A stretch of 64,000 nucleotides of DNA from Streptococcus sp. X13SY08 (GCF_001182825.2 NZ_LFYO02000002.1:434001-498000), one strand, 5' to 3'; shown: positions 10,365-20,054, counted from the first letter of the stretch. Program-made: numbers and translations. Notes: a model not told the origin generated them from the sequence alone.

Positions 10365-11129
10365 ATGAAAAATATGAGTTTATACGAAGACAAGCAGTCC
10401 TTTCTCAATAGCTTGTCTCCTATTACAAAAATGCTTTACGTTCTCTCTATTATTATAATTCCCATTATCACTGGAAATCTCTGGGTATTTGTTGGAACTA
10501 TCTTGTTAAGCCAAACACTTTTATCGCATTCTAAAGTTTGGAAAAAAACTTTCCCTATTCTTGGTCTTTCTGCCATTGTTTTGATTACGGTTGTTCTCAT
10601 TCAAGGGCTATTCCGTCAAGGAAATGTAACACCTGTTTTGACCTTGGGACCAGTTGTATTTTATAAAGAGGGATTGCTATTTGCCCTGGAGATCGCACTC
10701 AATGTCATCAATATCATTTTGGCATTTTGTGTCTTGATTTTGACAACTAAATCCTCTGATATGATTGAAGATCTGGTTCGTAAGGGATTTTCACCACGCT
10801 TTGGTTATGTTTTTATTTCTCTTTTTCAATTAATTCCGCAGATGACTAGCCGGATGGCGACCATTACGGATGCGCAAAAGAGCCGTGGAATGGAAACTGA
10901 AGGATCTCTAATGACGCGTGTCAAAGCATTCTTGCCACTGGTGTCACCTGTTATTATGAGTTCTTTTATCGATACCAAAGAGCGTGCCATCGCACTTGAA
11001 GTGCGCGGCTTCAATTCAAAAAACAAGAAAACCTTTATCAATCCACCCGTTCGTTCTAAATACGACAGCTGGATTCAAGTGCTCTGTTTGATTGGTATCG
11101 TTTTGGCGATTATAGAGAGGGTATTCTAA
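10365..11129 (+). CDS. ECF transporter transmembrane T component
   Basis: 254 residues with four to five membrane segments and the two Ala-Arg-Gly-like coupling motifs of EcfT proteins, seen here as KSRGMETEG and LEVRGFNSK in the cytoplasmic helices that contact the ATPases. A strong ribosome binding site (AAGGAGG) precedes the ATG. It starts 12 bp after the S gene and its TAA overlaps the ATG of the first ATPase by one base, so the four genes are translated as an operon. Intact. Confidence 0.88.
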   Translation: MKNMSLYEDKQSFLNSLSPITKMLYVLSIIIIPIITGNLWVFVGTILLSQTLLSHSKVWKKTFPILGLSAIVLITVVLIQGLFRQGNVTPVLTLGPVVFYKEGLLFALEIALNVINIILAFCVLILTTKSSDMIEDLVRKGFSPRFGYVFISLFQLIPQMTSRMATITDAQKSRGMETEGSLMTRVKAFLPLVSPVIMSSFIDTKERAIALEVRGFNSKNKKTFINPPVRSKYDSWIQVLCLIGIVLAIIERVF

Positions 11130-11989
11130 TGGCAGAAATTCGCATTGAAAATTTAAAATATAAATATCCTTATACGGACAGATTAGCCCTGAACGGTATC
11201 ACTTGTCAGATTAAGCCAGGTGAATTTATCGGAGTCGTCGGTTCAAACGGTGCTGGCAAGAGCACGCTCTCTCAAGCTCTAACCGGTCTAGTTCCAAATT
11301 TTTACCGTGGAACTTATGGTGGGAAAGTCTGGATTGATGAGACAGAAGTTCGTACCGTGGAAGTGGATGAACTTTGCCAGAAAGTCGGAAGTATTTTTCA
11401 AAAGCCTTTTAACCAGATTACTGGCTCAAAAGCAACTGTTTACGAAGAAGTTGCCTTTGGTTTAGAGAATTTTGGTTTATCAGAAACAGAGATGAAGGAA
11501 CGCATTGAAGAGAGCTTAGAGCTTTTGGATATTGCTCAATACCGTGACCGTGCTCCCTTCGATTTGTCAGGAGGTCAAATGCAACGGCTAGCGATTGCTA
11601 GCATTATCGCTATGCGACCAGAAGTCATCATTCTGGATGAACCAACCTCTCAGTTGGATCCTCAAGGAAGCGAAGCAGTTTTCCAAGCGATTGAGAAATT
11701 GAGCCAACAAGGCATTACTGTTATCATGGTTGAGCACAAAATTGAAAAAATTGCTGCTTACAGCGACCGCGTCATGCTAATGCATGATGGAAAATTGATT
11801 GACTTTGATACGCCACAAACTATTTTCTCTCGTGATGACTTGGATCAGTATGGAGTGATGCCCCCTACCTTTACGCAAATTTGTCGCGCCTTAGGTCTGA
11901 CGCTTTCAGATGGGCAAACTTACCCTGTGACACTTGAAGAAGCGCGCCAGCTTTTAGCAATGGAAGGAGGAAGCTATGAACCGCATTGA
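11129..11989 (+). CDS. ECF transporter ATPase, first subunit
   Basis: 286-residue ABC ATPase. Walker A GSNGAGKST, Q-loop FQKPFNQITG, a canonical signature LSGGQMQRLAIAS, Walker B VIILDEPTSQLD and H-loop VEHK are all present. The C-terminal tail after the ATPase core is typical of EcfA proteins. It pairs with the next gene as a heterodimeric motor and overlaps it by 14 bp. Intact. Confidence 0.92.
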   Translation: MAEIRIENLKYKYPYTDRLALNGITCQIKPGEFIGVVGSNGAGKSTLSQALTGLVPNFYRGTYGGKVWIDETEVRTVEVDELCQKVGSIFQKPFNQITGSKATVYEEVAFGLENFGLSETEMKERIEESLELLDIAQYRDRAPFDLSGGQMQRLAIASIIAMRPEVIILDEPTSQLDPQGSEAVFQAIEKLSQQGITVIMVEHKIEKIAAYSDRVMLMHDGKLIDFDTPQTIFSRDDLDQYGVMPPTFTQICRALGLTLSDGQTYPVTLEEARQLLAMEGGSYEPH

Positions 11990-12773
11990 TATAAAGGATT
12001 TACATTTCTCTTATTCTGAGGAAGCGCAAGTCTTGAAAGGGATAAATTTGGTTTTGGATCAGCGTTCAACGGCCATTATTGGGCAAAATGGTGCTGGAAA
12101 AACAACTTTTGTTAAGCTATTGAAAGGTCTCTTACGACCAAGTCAAGGTCAAATTTTCTTCAATGAGCAAGATTTAAAAGATCAAACAGTTGCACAGATT
12201 GCTAAGTCTATTGGCTTGAATTTTCAAAATCCTGATGACCAAATTTTTAAGCATACGGTCTTAGATGAAATTATTTTTGGGCCTCTCCAGATGGGGATGT
12301 CTAAGGCGGAAGCCGAAAAAGCTGCCCATAAAGCCATGGATATGTTGAACCTAACAGGTCTTGACAAAGTCAATCCTTACGACTTGGGCTTATCAGACCG
12401 CAAAATGGTATCCATTGCAGCCATCGTAGCCATGGATACACAAGTAGTGATTTTTGATGAACCGACTATCGCTCAAGATGATGCTGGTAAAGAATTGATT
12501 CGTAAAGTTATGAAATCTTTGACAGAAGAAGGAAAAATTGTCATTTCTATCTTACATGATATGGATTTTGTAGCAGAGACTTTTGAACGCGCTATTGTAT
12601 TTTCCCAAAGTCATGTGCTTTTAGATGGCACTGTCAAAGAAGTGTTTGGTCAGAAAGAAGCGCTCGAAAACGCTTATCTATCACAACCAACGACGACTCA
12701 GCTCTGCCATGCTTTGGGCTATGACCAAGTATTTTTAACACCAGAAGAATTTGTCGCCTTTAAACAAGGGTAA
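11976..12773 (+). CDS. ECF transporter ATPase, second subunit (unusual signature motif)
   Basis: 265-residue ABC ATPase with Walker A GQNGAGKTT, Q-loop FQNPDDQIF, Walker B VVIFDEPTIAQDD and H-loop ILHDMD. The signature motif reads LSDRKMVSIA instead of LSGGQ, so one of the two ATP sites of the heterodimer would be non-canonical. The frame is clean around it, so this is not a sequencing break. The ATG (11976) has GGAGGAAG before it and lies inside the end of the first ATPase gene. A terminator follows. Confidence 0.9.
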   Translation: MNRIDIKDLHFSYSEEAQVLKGINLVLDQRSTAIIGQNGAGKTTFVKLLKGLLRPSQGQIFFNEQDLKDQTVAQIAKSIGLNFQNPDDQIFKHTVLDEIIFGPLQMGMSKAEAEKAAHKAMDMLNLTGLDKVNPYDLGLSDRKMVSIAAIVAMDTQVVIFDEPTIAQDDAGKELIRKVMKSLTEEGKIVISILHDMDFVAETFERAIVFSQSHVLLDGTVKEVFGQKEALENAYLSQPTTTQLCHALGYDQVFLTPEEFVAFKQG

Positions 12774-12781
12774 ATGAAAAA

Positions 12782-12812
12782 TCCTAGAAGTTTTTGCTTC
12801 TGGGTTTTTTGT
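12782..12812 (+). terminator. Terminator of the ECF operon
   Basis: Imperfect hairpin CCTAGAAG / CTTCTGGG followed by TTTTTT, 9 bp after the second ATPase stop. Confidence 0.8.
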
Positions 12813-12849
12813 ATGAATTGGTGTAGCCGATTTATAATGTAAATTATGG

Positions 12850-12855
12850 TATAAT
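12850..12855 (+). promoter_or_regulatory. -10 element of rbgA-rnhB
   Basis: TATAAT preceded by TGG (extended -10) about 47 bp before rbgA; a second TATAAT occurs at 12833-12838. No clear -35 for either. Confidence 0.5.
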
Positions 12856-12901
12856 AGGATACGTTATTTCAGAAAACAATTTATAAAGTGAAAGGAAAAA
12901 T

Positions 12902-13753
12902 ATGGCTACTATTCAATGGTTTCCGGGCCACATGTCAAAGGCGCGTCGTCAGGTTCAAGAAAATATTAAATTTGTTGATTTTGTGACCATTTTGGTGGAT
13001 GCACGCTTGCCATTATCCAGTCAAAATCCTATGTTAACCAAAATTGTGGGGGATAAACCTAAATTATTGATTTTGAACAAGGCTGACTTAGCAGATCCGA
13101 TTTTAACAAAGGAATGGCAGAATTTTTATGGAGCACAAGGTATTCGAACGCTTTGCATCAATTCCAAAGAGCAATCAACCGTCAAAAAAGTGACCGAGGC
13201 TGCTAAGTCCCTCATGAAAGATAAAATTGCTCGTCAGAAAGAGCGAGGCATTCAAATCGAAACATTGCGTACCATGATTATCGGTATTCCTAATGCTGGA
13301 AAATCAACGCTCATGAACCGTTTGGCAGGTAAAAAAATTGCTGTTGTTGGTAACAAACCAGGTGTAACCAAGGGCCAACAGTGGCTCAAATCGAATAAAG
13401 ATTTGGAAATTTTAGATACACCAGGTATTCTTTGGCCCAAGTTTGAAGATGAAGAAGTAGCACTGAAATTAGCCTTGACGGGTGCTATTAAAGACCAGTT
13501 ATTACCAATGGATGAGGTCACCATTTTCGGGCTCAATTATTTCAAGACCTATTATCCAAAACGTCTTCAGGAGCGTTTCAAGCAAATGGATTTGGAAGCT
13601 GAGTCACCAGACATCATTATGGATATGACCCGCGAATTGGGTTTCCGTGATGATTATGACCGTTTCTATAATCTTTTTGTCAAAGAAATGCGAGATGGTA
13701 AACTAGGACTCTACACACTAGATAGACCTGATCAGGACGGTGCCAATGACTAA
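12902..13753 (+). CDS. rbgA: Ribosome biogenesis GTPase RbgA (YlqF)
   Basis: 283 residues. Circularly permuted GTPase: the G4 motif NKAD comes first, followed by G1 GIPNAGKST and then G3 DTPG, the order that defines the YlqF/RbgA family, which acts late in 50S subunit assembly. The N-terminus [14 protein letters not shown] is also family-specific. AAAGGAAAAAT precedes the ATG. Its end overlaps the start of rnhB, so the pair is translationally coupled. Intact. Confidence 0.95.
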   Translation: MATIQWFPGHMSKARRQVQENIKFVDFVTILVDARLPLSSQNPMLTKIVGDKPKLLILNKADLADPILTKEWQNFYGAQGIRTLCINSKEQSTVKKVTEAAKSLMKDKIARQKERGIQIETLRTMIIGIPNAGKSTLMNRLAGKKIAVVGNKPGVTKGQQWLKSNKDLEILDTPGILWPKFEDEEVALKLALTGAIKDQLLPMDEVTIFGLNYFKTYYPKRLQERFKQMDLEAESPDIIMDMTRELGFRDDYDRFYNLFVKEMRDGKLGLYTLDRPDQDGAND

Positions 13754-14516
13754 GACCATCAAGGAAATCAAAGAGGAATTGGCAGCTATTTTAGATCTAG
13801 CAGATCCACGTTTGACGGAGATTGAGGAAGATTCCCGCACTGGAGTCCAATCAGCTCTCAAAAAGAAACGGAAAGATATTCAGGCACTCTTAGATGAAGA
13901 CGTACGTTTGGAGCAAATGCTGCGCTATGAAAAGATTGCCTATGATAAAGGGTGCCAGTTGGTTGCAGGCATTGACGAAGTAGGACGTGGGCCTTTAGCA
14001 GGCCCTGTAGTCGCTGCAGCGGTCATTTTACCAATCAATTGTAAAATTCCTTTCCTCAATGACTCTAAGAAGATTCCCAAGAAAAAACATCAGGAAATTT
14101 ACCAACAAGTCATGGAAAAAGCTGTGGCAGTAGGAGTTGGGATTAAAAATCAAGACGTTATTGATCAAGTCAATATTTACGAAGCGACCAAGTTAGCCAT
14201 GTTAGAAGCTCTCAGTCAGTTGAGACCAAAACCTGATATGCTCTTGATTGATGCCATGAAGTTAGATGTGGCTATTCCACAAGAATCCATTATCAAAGGT
14301 GATGCCAATAGTCTGTCCATCGCAGCTGCCTCTATCGTGGCTAAAGTTACCCGTGACAAGATTATGGTGGACTACGATCAGCAATTTCCAGGCTATGATT
14401 TTGCAAAAAATGCAGGCTATGGGACCAAAGCACATCTGGAAGGATTAGAAAAATTTGGTGTGATACCCATTCATCGTAAAAGTTTTGAGCCCATAAAATC
14501 AATGATGAGGAAGTAA
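13746..14516 (+). CDS. rnhB: Ribonuclease HII
   Basis: 256 residues. Removes RNA from RNA-DNA hybrids and misincorporated ribonucleotides. The catalytic core opens with [21 protein letters not shown], holding the first Asp and Glu; further acidic residues lie in LNDSKKI and LLIDAMKLD. The ATG at 13746 is preferred over a GTG two codons upstream. It overlaps the end of rbgA by 8 bp. An N-terminal extension of about 70 residues before the core is normal for Gram-positive RnhB. Intact. Confidence 0.95.
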   Translation: MTKTIKEIKEELAAILDLADPRLTEIEEDSRTGVQSALKKKRKDIQALLDEDVRLEQMLRYEKIAYDKGCQLVAGIDEVGRGPLAGPVVAAAVILPINCKIPFLNDSKKIPKKKHQEIYQQVMEKAVAVGVGIKNQDVIDQVNIYEATKLAMLEALSQLRPKPDMLLIDAMKLDVAIPQESIIKGDANSLSIAAASIVAKVTRDKIMVDYDQQFPGYDFAKNAGYGTKAHLEGLEKFGVIPIHRKSFEPIKSMMRK

Positions 14517-14531
14517 TTTCCTCATTTTTTA
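14505..14531 (+). terminator. Terminator of rnhB, overlapping its stop codon
   Basis: Perfect arms ATGAGGAA (14505-14512) and TTCCTCAT (14518-14525) followed by TTTTT. The left arm covers the last codons of rnhB. Confidence 0.8.
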
Positions 14532-14567
14532 TTTTCATTTACGGATAAAATAGATGGAGGATCTAAT

Positions 14568-15417
14568 ATGAACAATTTCGAACTTTTCAAATTTAGGCAA
14601 GCTGGCTTAAATAATCTTAATATCCATAAAATTTTAAAGTATCAGGAAACCGTCCAAGGAAAATTGTCTATCAGAGATATGGCTGTCGTTTCTGAATGCA
14701 AAAATCCTGTTCTCTTCTTAGAAAATTATAAAAAACTAGACCTCCAAAACTGCCGAGAGATCTTTAACAAATTTCCATCCTTTTCGATTTTAGATAATAT
14801 TTACCCTATAGAGCTGAAACAAATGTATAATCTGCCTGTTCTCCTCTTTTATTAAGGAAACTTGGAGTTACTGACGGAGACAAAATTGGGAATAGTAGGA
14901 GCACGGAAAGCCAGTAAGGATGGTACCGAAGTAGTCAAAAAAGTAATCAAGGAGCTTCAAAATCGTTTTGTGATTGTCAGCGGATTGGCACGTGGGATTG
15001 ACACGGCGGCTCACATTGCTAGTCTAAAAAATGGTGGTCAAACAATTGCTGTAATTGGTTGTGGTTTAGATATTTATTATCCAAAGGAAAATCGAGAATT
15101 GCAACATTATATTGCCAAACATCACTTGATATTGTCTGAGTATGAGGCAGGCCAAGCACCGCTCAAATTCCATTTTCCTGAGCGCAACCGGATTATTGCT
15201 GGTCTCTCTCAAGGAATTGTCGTGGCAGAAGCGAAAATGCGATCGGGCAGTCTCATCACCTGTGAACGTGCCTTAGTCCTTAGAAGAGGGAAGAGAGATT
15301 TTTGTCATGCCAGGTTCCATTTTAGATGGAAAATCTGATGGCTGTCATCATTTAATTCAAGAAGGTGCAAAGTGTATTACATCAGGAATGGATGTGCTTT
15401 CAGAGTATCAACTTTAA
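14568..15417 (+). pseudogene. dprA: DNA processing protein DprA, broken
   Basis: DprA loads RecA on incoming single-stranded DNA during transformation. The N-terminal part runs 14568-14855 and stops at TAA inside LFY*GNLELL, a place where one base change from a Lys codon would restore the frame. Reading continues in the same frame through the Rossmann-like core (GIVGARKAS, VSGLARGIDTAAH, AVIGCGLDIYYP, FPERNRIIAGLS, EAKMRSGSLIT). Near 15275 the bases GCCTTAG-TCCTTAG form a 7-bp near-tandem duplication that shifts the frame; removing it restores ALEEGREIFVMPGSILDGKS to the TAA at 15415. Thus one nonsense and one frameshift. If real, competence should be impaired. Confidence 0.88.
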
Positions 15418-15448
15418 ACAAAGTTCTCCTATAGGAAAAAGAAAATTC

Positions 15449-15476
15449 TTGACAGTGCTAAAAAAATAGTTTATTC
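15449..15476 (+). promoter_or_regulatory. topA: Probable topA promoter
   Basis: Perfect -35 TTGACA (15449-15454) with a weaker -10 TTATTC (15471-15476), 16-bp spacer, 33 bp before topA. Confidence 0.5.
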
Positions 15477-15509
15477 TTTTTGGAGTTAATTTTATTTGAA
15501 GGTAAAAAG

Positions 15510-17603
15510 ATGGCTACAAAAACAGCAAGCAAGAAAAAAACTACAACCAAAAAGAATCTCGTCATCGTCGAGTCGCCTGCTAAGGCAAAAACGATTGAAA
15601 AATATCTAGGACGCAATTACAAGGTTGTAGCCTCAGTTGGTCATATTCGCGATTTAAAAAAATCGACCATGTCCATTGATTTTGAAAATAATTATGAGCC
15701 CCAGTATATCAATATACGTGGTAAGGGACCGCTCATTAACTCACTCAAAAAAGAAGCGAAAAATGCGAAAAAAGTTTATCTGGCAAGTGACCCGGACCGT
15801 GAAGGGGAAGCTATCGCATGGCATCTAGCACATATCTTAGACTTAGATGAAAAAGATGATAACCGTGTGGTCTTTAACGAAATCACTAAGGACGCAGTAA
15901 AAAATGCTTTTAAAGAACCACGTTCTATTGACCGTGATTTGGTGGATGCCCAGCAAGCACGTCGTGTTTTGGACCGAATTGTGGGGTATTCTATTTCACC
16001 TATTCTATGGAAAAAAGTAAAAAAAGGTTTGTCCGCTGGCCGAGTGCAATCCGTCGCTCTAAAACTCATCATTGATCGTGAGAATGAAATCAATCACTTC
16101 AAACCAGAAGAATACTGGACTATTGATGCGATTTTCAAAAAGGGAACTAAAAAATTCCAAGCTGCATTTTATGGACTGGATGGCAAGAAGGTCAAACTTG
16201 AAAATAACAGCCAAGTAAAAGACATTTTGGCACGCTTGGATGGTGTTAATTTCCTAGTTGAGCAGGTAGAAAGAAAGGAACGCAAGCGCAATGCTCCGCT
16301 TCCTTATACAACATCTACGATGCAAATGGATGCAGCTAATAAAATCAATTTCCGTACACGTAAAACCATGATGGTAGCACAACAGCTTTATGAAGGTGTT
16401 AATCTTGGTACTGGTGGTACGCAAGGTCTCATTACCTATATGCGTACGGATTCGACACGTATCAGTCCCGTAGCTCAAGGACAGGCTGCGGATTTTATCA
16501 CGGAGCGTTTCGGAGAAAAATATTCTAAACATGGTAGCCGCGTTAAGAATAACTCTGGTGCACAAGATGCCCATGAAGCGATTCGTCCGTCCAATGTTTT
16601 CTTAACACCCGAGTCTATTGCTAAGCATTTGGATAAGGATCAACTACGCCTCTATACGCTGATTTGGAATCGTTTTGTAGCTAGCCAGATGACAGCTGCA
16701 ATATTTGATACTATGAATGTGCGTTTGGGACAAAATGGAGTCCTCTTTGCAGCTAACGGTAGTCAGTTGAAATTTGACGGCTATATGGCAGTCTACAATG
16801 ACTCTGACAAAAATAAAATGCTGCCAGACATGGAAAAGGGCGATACGGTTGTACGTACCTCTAGCAATCCAGAACAGCATTTCACTCAGCCGCCTGCGCG
16901 TTATTCTGAGGCGACATTGATTAGAACCTTGGAAGAAAATGGCGTAGGGCGTCCGTCAACTTACGCACCAACTATTGAAACCATTCAAAAACGTTACTAT
17001 GTTAAACTAGTCGCGAAGCGATTTGAACCAACTGAACTGGGTGAAATTGTCAACAAATTAATTGTTGAATTCTTCCCCGATATCGTAAATGTGAAGTTTA
17101 CGGCAGAAATGGAACAAAAGCTGGATGACGTTGAAATTGGTAAAGAAGAATGGCAAAAGGTCATTGATGGCTTCTACAAACCATTTACGACAGAATTAAC
17201 CAAAGCAGAAGAAGAGATGGAAAAAATCCAAATCAAGGATGAACCAGCTGGATTTGATTGTGATGTCTGTGGTCATCCTATGGTCATAAAATTGGGACGT
17301 TTTGGAAAATTTTACGCATGTAGTAATTTCCCAGATTGCCGTAATACCAAACAGATTACCAAAGAAATCGGCGTAACCTGTCCCGTTTGTCACAAAGGAC
17401 AAGTCATTGAGCGTAAGAGCAAACGCAATCGAATTTTCTATGGTTGTGATCGCTACCCAGAATGTGATTTTACCTCTTGGGACAAACCAGTGGGACGTAA
17501 CTGTCCAAAACGTGACCATTATTTAGTTGAAAAGAAAGTTCGTGGCGGTGGCAAACAAGTTGTCTGTCCAAATGGCGACTACGAAGAAGAAAAAGTGAAA
17601 TAA
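15510..17603 (+). CDS. topA: DNA topoisomerase I
   Basis: 697-residue type IA topoisomerase that relaxes negative supercoils. Seen: an N-terminal lysine-rich tail, the Toprim motif [17 protein letters not shown], the acidic [14 protein letters not shown] triad, and the active-site segment [10 protein letters not shown] with catalytic Tyr310. The C-terminus has three C4 zinc-ribbon motifs (CDVCGHP..., CPVCHKG..., ending NCPKRDHY). The ATG at 15510 has GAAGGT upstream; an alternative TTG ten codons before lacks a site. Followed by a strong terminator. Intact. Confidence 0.97.
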   Translation: MATKTASKKKTTTKKNLVIVESPAKAKTIEKYLGRNYKVVASVGHIRDLKKSTMSIDFENNYEPQYINIRGKGPLINSLKKEAKNAKKVYLASDPDREGEAIAWHLAHILDLDEKDDNRVVFNEITKDAVKNAFKEPRSIDRDLVDAQQARRVLDRIVGYSISPILWKKVKKGLSAGRVQSVALKLIIDRENEINHFKPEEYWTIDAIFKKGTKKFQAAFYGLDGKKVKLENNSQVKDILARLDGVNFLVEQVERKERKRNAPLPYTTSTMQMDAANKINFRTRKTMMVAQQLYEGVNLGTGGTQGLITYMRTDSTRISPVAQGQAADFITERFGEKYSKHGSRVKNNSGAQDAHEAIRPSNVFLTPESIAKHLDKDQLRLYTLIWNRFVASQMTAAIFDTMNVRLGQNGVLFAANGSQLKFDGYMAVYNDSDKNKMLPDMEKGDTVVRTSSNPEQHFTQPPARYSEATLIRTLEENGVGRPSTYAPTIETIQKRYYVKLVAKRFEPTELGEIVNKLIVEFFPDIVNVKFTAEMEQKLDDVEIGKEEWQKVIDGFYKPFTTELTKAEEEMEKIQIKDEPAGFDCDVCGHPMVIKLGRFGKFYACSNFPDCRNTKQITKEIGVTCPVCHKGQVIERKSKRNRIFYGCDRYPECDFTSWDKPVGRNCPKRDHYLVEKKVRGGGKQVVCPNGDYEEEKVK

Positions 17604-17620
17604 AAATTCGTTTAGAACCC

Positions 17621-17655
17621 AAAATCCTTAGAAAATTAATTCTAAGGATTTTTTG
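17621..17655 (+). terminator. Terminator of topA
   Basis: Long hairpin AAAATCCTTAGAA / TTCTAAGGATTTT with a T-run, 17 bp after the topA stop. Confidence 0.9.
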
Positions 17656-17743
17656 TTTCAGTCTACCAGAAAATAAAATCTGATATGGAATGTTAGATAT
17701 TTTACAAAGGTACTATTAAGTAGAATCAAAATCGGTTTACTTT

Positions 17744-17776
17744 CTAGAGTTTAATAAATCTTTTATTCAACTCTAG
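17744..17776. repeat. Inverted repeat in the topA-permease gap
   Basis: CTAGAGTT and AACTCTAG arms with further pairing (AATAAA/TTTATT) inside. Function unknown; the rest of 17656-17821 shows no gene. Confidence 0.5.
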
Positions 17777-17821
17777 CAATCTATTTTTACAGTTAGTTCT
17801 GACTTTTAAAAATAAATATCC

Positions 17822-17850
17822 TTGACAATATACCCCGATAGGTATATAAT
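17822..17850 (+). promoter_or_regulatory. Consensus sigma-A promoter with a palindromic operator
   Basis: A perfect TTGACA (17822-17827), a 17-bp spacer and a perfect TATAAT (17845-17850). The spacer and -10 carry the palindrome ATATACC-6-GGTATAT (17828-17847). C-tract/G-tract palindromes of this kind resemble operators of CsoR/CstR-family repressors; that link is inference. The gene it drives now is only a 5'-truncated permease fragment, so the promoter probably served a gene that is missing. Confidence 0.65.
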
Positions 17851-17874
17851 GGTGTTTATAAAATCTAAGGAGTT

Positions 17875-18180
17875 ATGGCAAATGTCCTTGCAAAACCGAT
17901 CATCATGTTACCAATGATTTGTTCTGCAGCCGTACTTGGTATTCTTGCAGCACTCTTCAACATTCAAGGAACACCTGCAAGTGCTGGTTTTGGTATCAGT
18001 GGTTTGATTGGCCCTATCAATGCTCTTAACCTTGCCAACGGTGGCTGGTCAGTTGGAAATATCATTTTGATCATCCTTGTCTTTGTTGTGGCACCAATTG
18101 CTTTGAACTTTGCATTTGTTTATCTTTTTACAAAAGTAGTGAAAATCATTGATCCAATGGACTACAAATTGGATATTTAA
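17875..18180 (+). pseudogene. C-terminal fragment of a PTS EIIC-like membrane permease
   Basis: 101 codons that start with AAGGAG-ATG and read AKPIIMLPMICSAAVLGILAAL onward with about three membrane helices, ending MDYKLDI. The segment looks like the last part of a PTS_EIIC_2-type permease that usually has over 300 residues (family assignment from memory). It has been joined to the upstream promoter, presumably by deletion. It is 19 bp before the dehydrogenase pseudogene. Confidence 0.55.
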
Positions 18181-18199
18181 TCTATAGGAGGAAGCAGAA

Positions 18200-19106
18200 A
18201 TGAAAATTAAATTATTTAACGTTCGCGGTGAAGAAGCTAGTCTTGCTGAAGCTTGGGGACAAAAAAATGGTATTGAAGTTTCTCTTACAGATCAACCCTT
18301 GACGCTTGACACAATAAAAGAAGCAGAAGGATTTGATGGAATTGCCAATGCTCAAGTTGGTCCGCTTGATGATGCTATCTATCCTGTATTAAAAGAAATG
18401 GGCATCAAGCAAATCGCTCAACGCAGTGCTGGTACAGATATGTACAATATGGAAGTGGCTAGTGCAAATGATATTATCATTACAAATGTACCAAGTTATT
18501 CACCAGAATCAATCGCTGAATTTACAGTAACCATTGCCTTAAACTTGATTCGTAAAGTTGAATTGATTCGCTCAAATGTTGCCAACCATAATTTCTCATG
18601 GACTTTACCAATCCGTGGACGTGTACTTGGGGATATGACAGTAGCGATTATCGGTACAGGTCGTATTGGACTTGCAACAGCTCGCATCTTCAAAGGATTT
18701 GGTTGTCGTGTGATCGGTTATGATATCTATCGCTCAGATGCTGCTAAAGAAATCTTTGAATATGTTGATTCAGTAGAAGAGGCAGTGAAACAAACGGATG
18801 TGATTTCACTTCATATGCCACCAACTGCTGATAGCCATCATCTATTCAACAAAGACATGTTTGCCATCATGAAAGACGATGCTATCTTGATGAACATGGC
18901 GCGTGGTGCTTTCTTTGGTTGAAACAAAAGATTTGTTAGAAGCTTTAGATGCTGGTCAATTGGCTGGTATTGATACCTACGAAGAAGAACGTCCTTATGT
19001 ACCTAAAAACTTTGAAGGTAAAGAAATCTCGGACCAAGTTGAAGGTGGACTAAATGCTGTTCGCGAAGTGGTAGAAACTGGGACAGCTAGCACACGTGTC
19101 AACTAA
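18200..19106 (+). pseudogene. D-lactate / D-2-hydroxyacid dehydrogenase, broken
   Basis: NAD-dependent D-2-hydroxyacid dehydrogenase. Start ATG 18200 after AGGAGG. The substrate-binding region (AQRSAGTDMYN, with catalytic Arg region) and the NAD fold AIIGTGRIGLATARIF are intact, and HMPPTADSHHLFN follows. At about 18910 the frame shifts (NMARGAFFG to VETKDLLEALDAG). Near 19035 the sequence jumps from FEGKEISDQ to VEGGLNAVREVVE, so roughly 30 residues that include the conserved catalytic His segment (TPHxA) are absent. Not functional as read. A terminator follows. Confidence 0.85.
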
Positions 19107-19113
19107 TTTTATA

Positions 19114-19143
19114 AGTCTAATCCTAAAGGATTAGACTTTTTCT
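19114..19143 (+). terminator. Terminator after the dehydrogenase pseudogene
   Basis: Perfect 11-bp arms AAGTCTAATCC (19114-19124) and GGATTAGACTT (19129-19139) followed by TTTTC. Confidence 0.9.
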
Positions 19144-19325
19144 TATAAAAAAGGTGATAAAATCTAAATTACCATAAGTATCGATGACCTACAACAAGTA
19201 GTAGAAGTAGAAGAATTTTTTAATAATCCAGCTATCAAATGACATAAATTATATTACGTAAATATAAAGTCCTTTAGAATGGAAATTGACTATTATTTCC
19301 GTTATAAAGGACTTTTCCCATTTTG
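19144..19325. other. Intergenic region with a large inverted repeat
   Basis: No gene. A short fragment at about 19171-19242 reads TISIDDLQQVVEVEEFF then stops, possibly a gene remnant. At 19266-19315 an inverted repeat has 11-bp outer arms (AAAGTCCTTTA and complement) and 6-bp inner arms (GGAAAT/ATTTCC) followed by T residues; it may be a second terminator. Confidence 0.5.
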
Positions 19326-19369
19326 TCTATTATAATGGACTTCGTGTCATTAGTCTGTTATAATAGACT
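19325..19369 (+). promoter_or_regulatory. satD promoter region with two palindromes on TATAAT boxes
   Basis: Two similar palindromes each embed a TATAAT: GTCTATTATAATGGAC (19325-19340) and AGTCTGTTATAATAGACT (19352-19369). The second is the likely -10 (19359-19364) of satD; the pair, 27 bp apart, looks like a two-site operator. Confidence 0.5.
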
Positions 19370-19385
19370 CAAAAAGGAGAAGAGT

Positions 19386-20054
19386 ATGGCTTATTTTGCT
19401 ATTATTGGTGATTTTGTTGATTCAAAGTCCATTAAAGAACGATACCATGTCCAAAAGCTACTGGAAAAGTGCTTAGAAGATATCAATCACAAATACAAAG
19501 ATGCCCTTGTTTCTAAGTTTTCCATTACTTTAGGAGATGAATTCCAAGGGTTGTTCGAAATTGGCGCTCCGCTATTTCACATCATCGATGATGTTATCCA
19601 GATTCTTTCGCCTTATACAGTCCGTTTCGGGATTGGTTTAGGAGATATTGTGACCGACATCAATCCAGAACTGAGTATTGGTGCAGACGGGCCAGCTTAT
19701 TGGCACGCGCGGGAAGCGATTCAATTTGTACATCAGAAAAATGATTATGGGAATACATCCATAGCTATCAAGGTTGGTGATGCCACAAAAACATCTCAAT
19801 TGAATGCTCTCATCGCTGCAGGTGACGCCATTAAAGCAGACTGGCGCGCGAGTCAGCAGGAGGTTTTTTCGACCATGTTATCTATGAACATTTACGATGA
19901 AAGCTTTGACCAACAGGCCTTAGGACATGCCTTGCAATTAAATGCAAGCGCTCTGTCAAAACGCCTCAAAAGTAGTAGTATTAAAGTCTATTTGCGGCTT
20001 CGTCAAGCTACTTTAGACCTCATTCTAGACAGTATGAAGGAGGAGCAAGCATGA
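19386..20054 (+). CDS. satD: SatD family protein
   Basis: 222 residues of the SatD family, named after the sat (secretion and acid tolerance) operon of S. mutans; its biochemical role is not established. The N-terminus AYFAIIGDFVDSKSI and the acidic TLGDEFQGLFE are family hallmarks, and the C-terminus has a helix-turn-helix-like stretch (LNASALSKRLKSSSIKVY). The ATG at 19386 follows AAAAGGAGAAGAGT; an earlier in-frame start would lie inside the promoter. It overlaps the next gene by 4 bp. In S. mutans satD lies in one operon with ylxM-ffh; here those genes are about 5 kb away on the other strand. Confidence 0.85.
   Translation: MAYFAIIGDFVDSKSIKERYHVQKLLEKCLEDINHKYKDALVSKFSITLGDEFQGLFEIGAPLFHIIDDVIQILSPYTVRFGIGLGDIVTDINPELSIGADGPAYWHAREAIQFVHQKNDYGNTSIAIKVGDATKTSQLNALIAAGDAIKADWRASQQEVFSTMLSMNIYDESFDQQALGHALQLNASALSKRLKSSSIKVYLRLRQATLDLILDSMKEEQA

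Noticed and set aside
15776..16093. Long minus-strand reading frame inside topA
   Set aside because: It is the antisense of a strongly coding region with clear topoisomerase motifs, and has no ribosome binding site. The same applies to other antisense frames, for example in ffh (25673-26245), guaA (31004-31312) and the YeiH gene (23675-24040).
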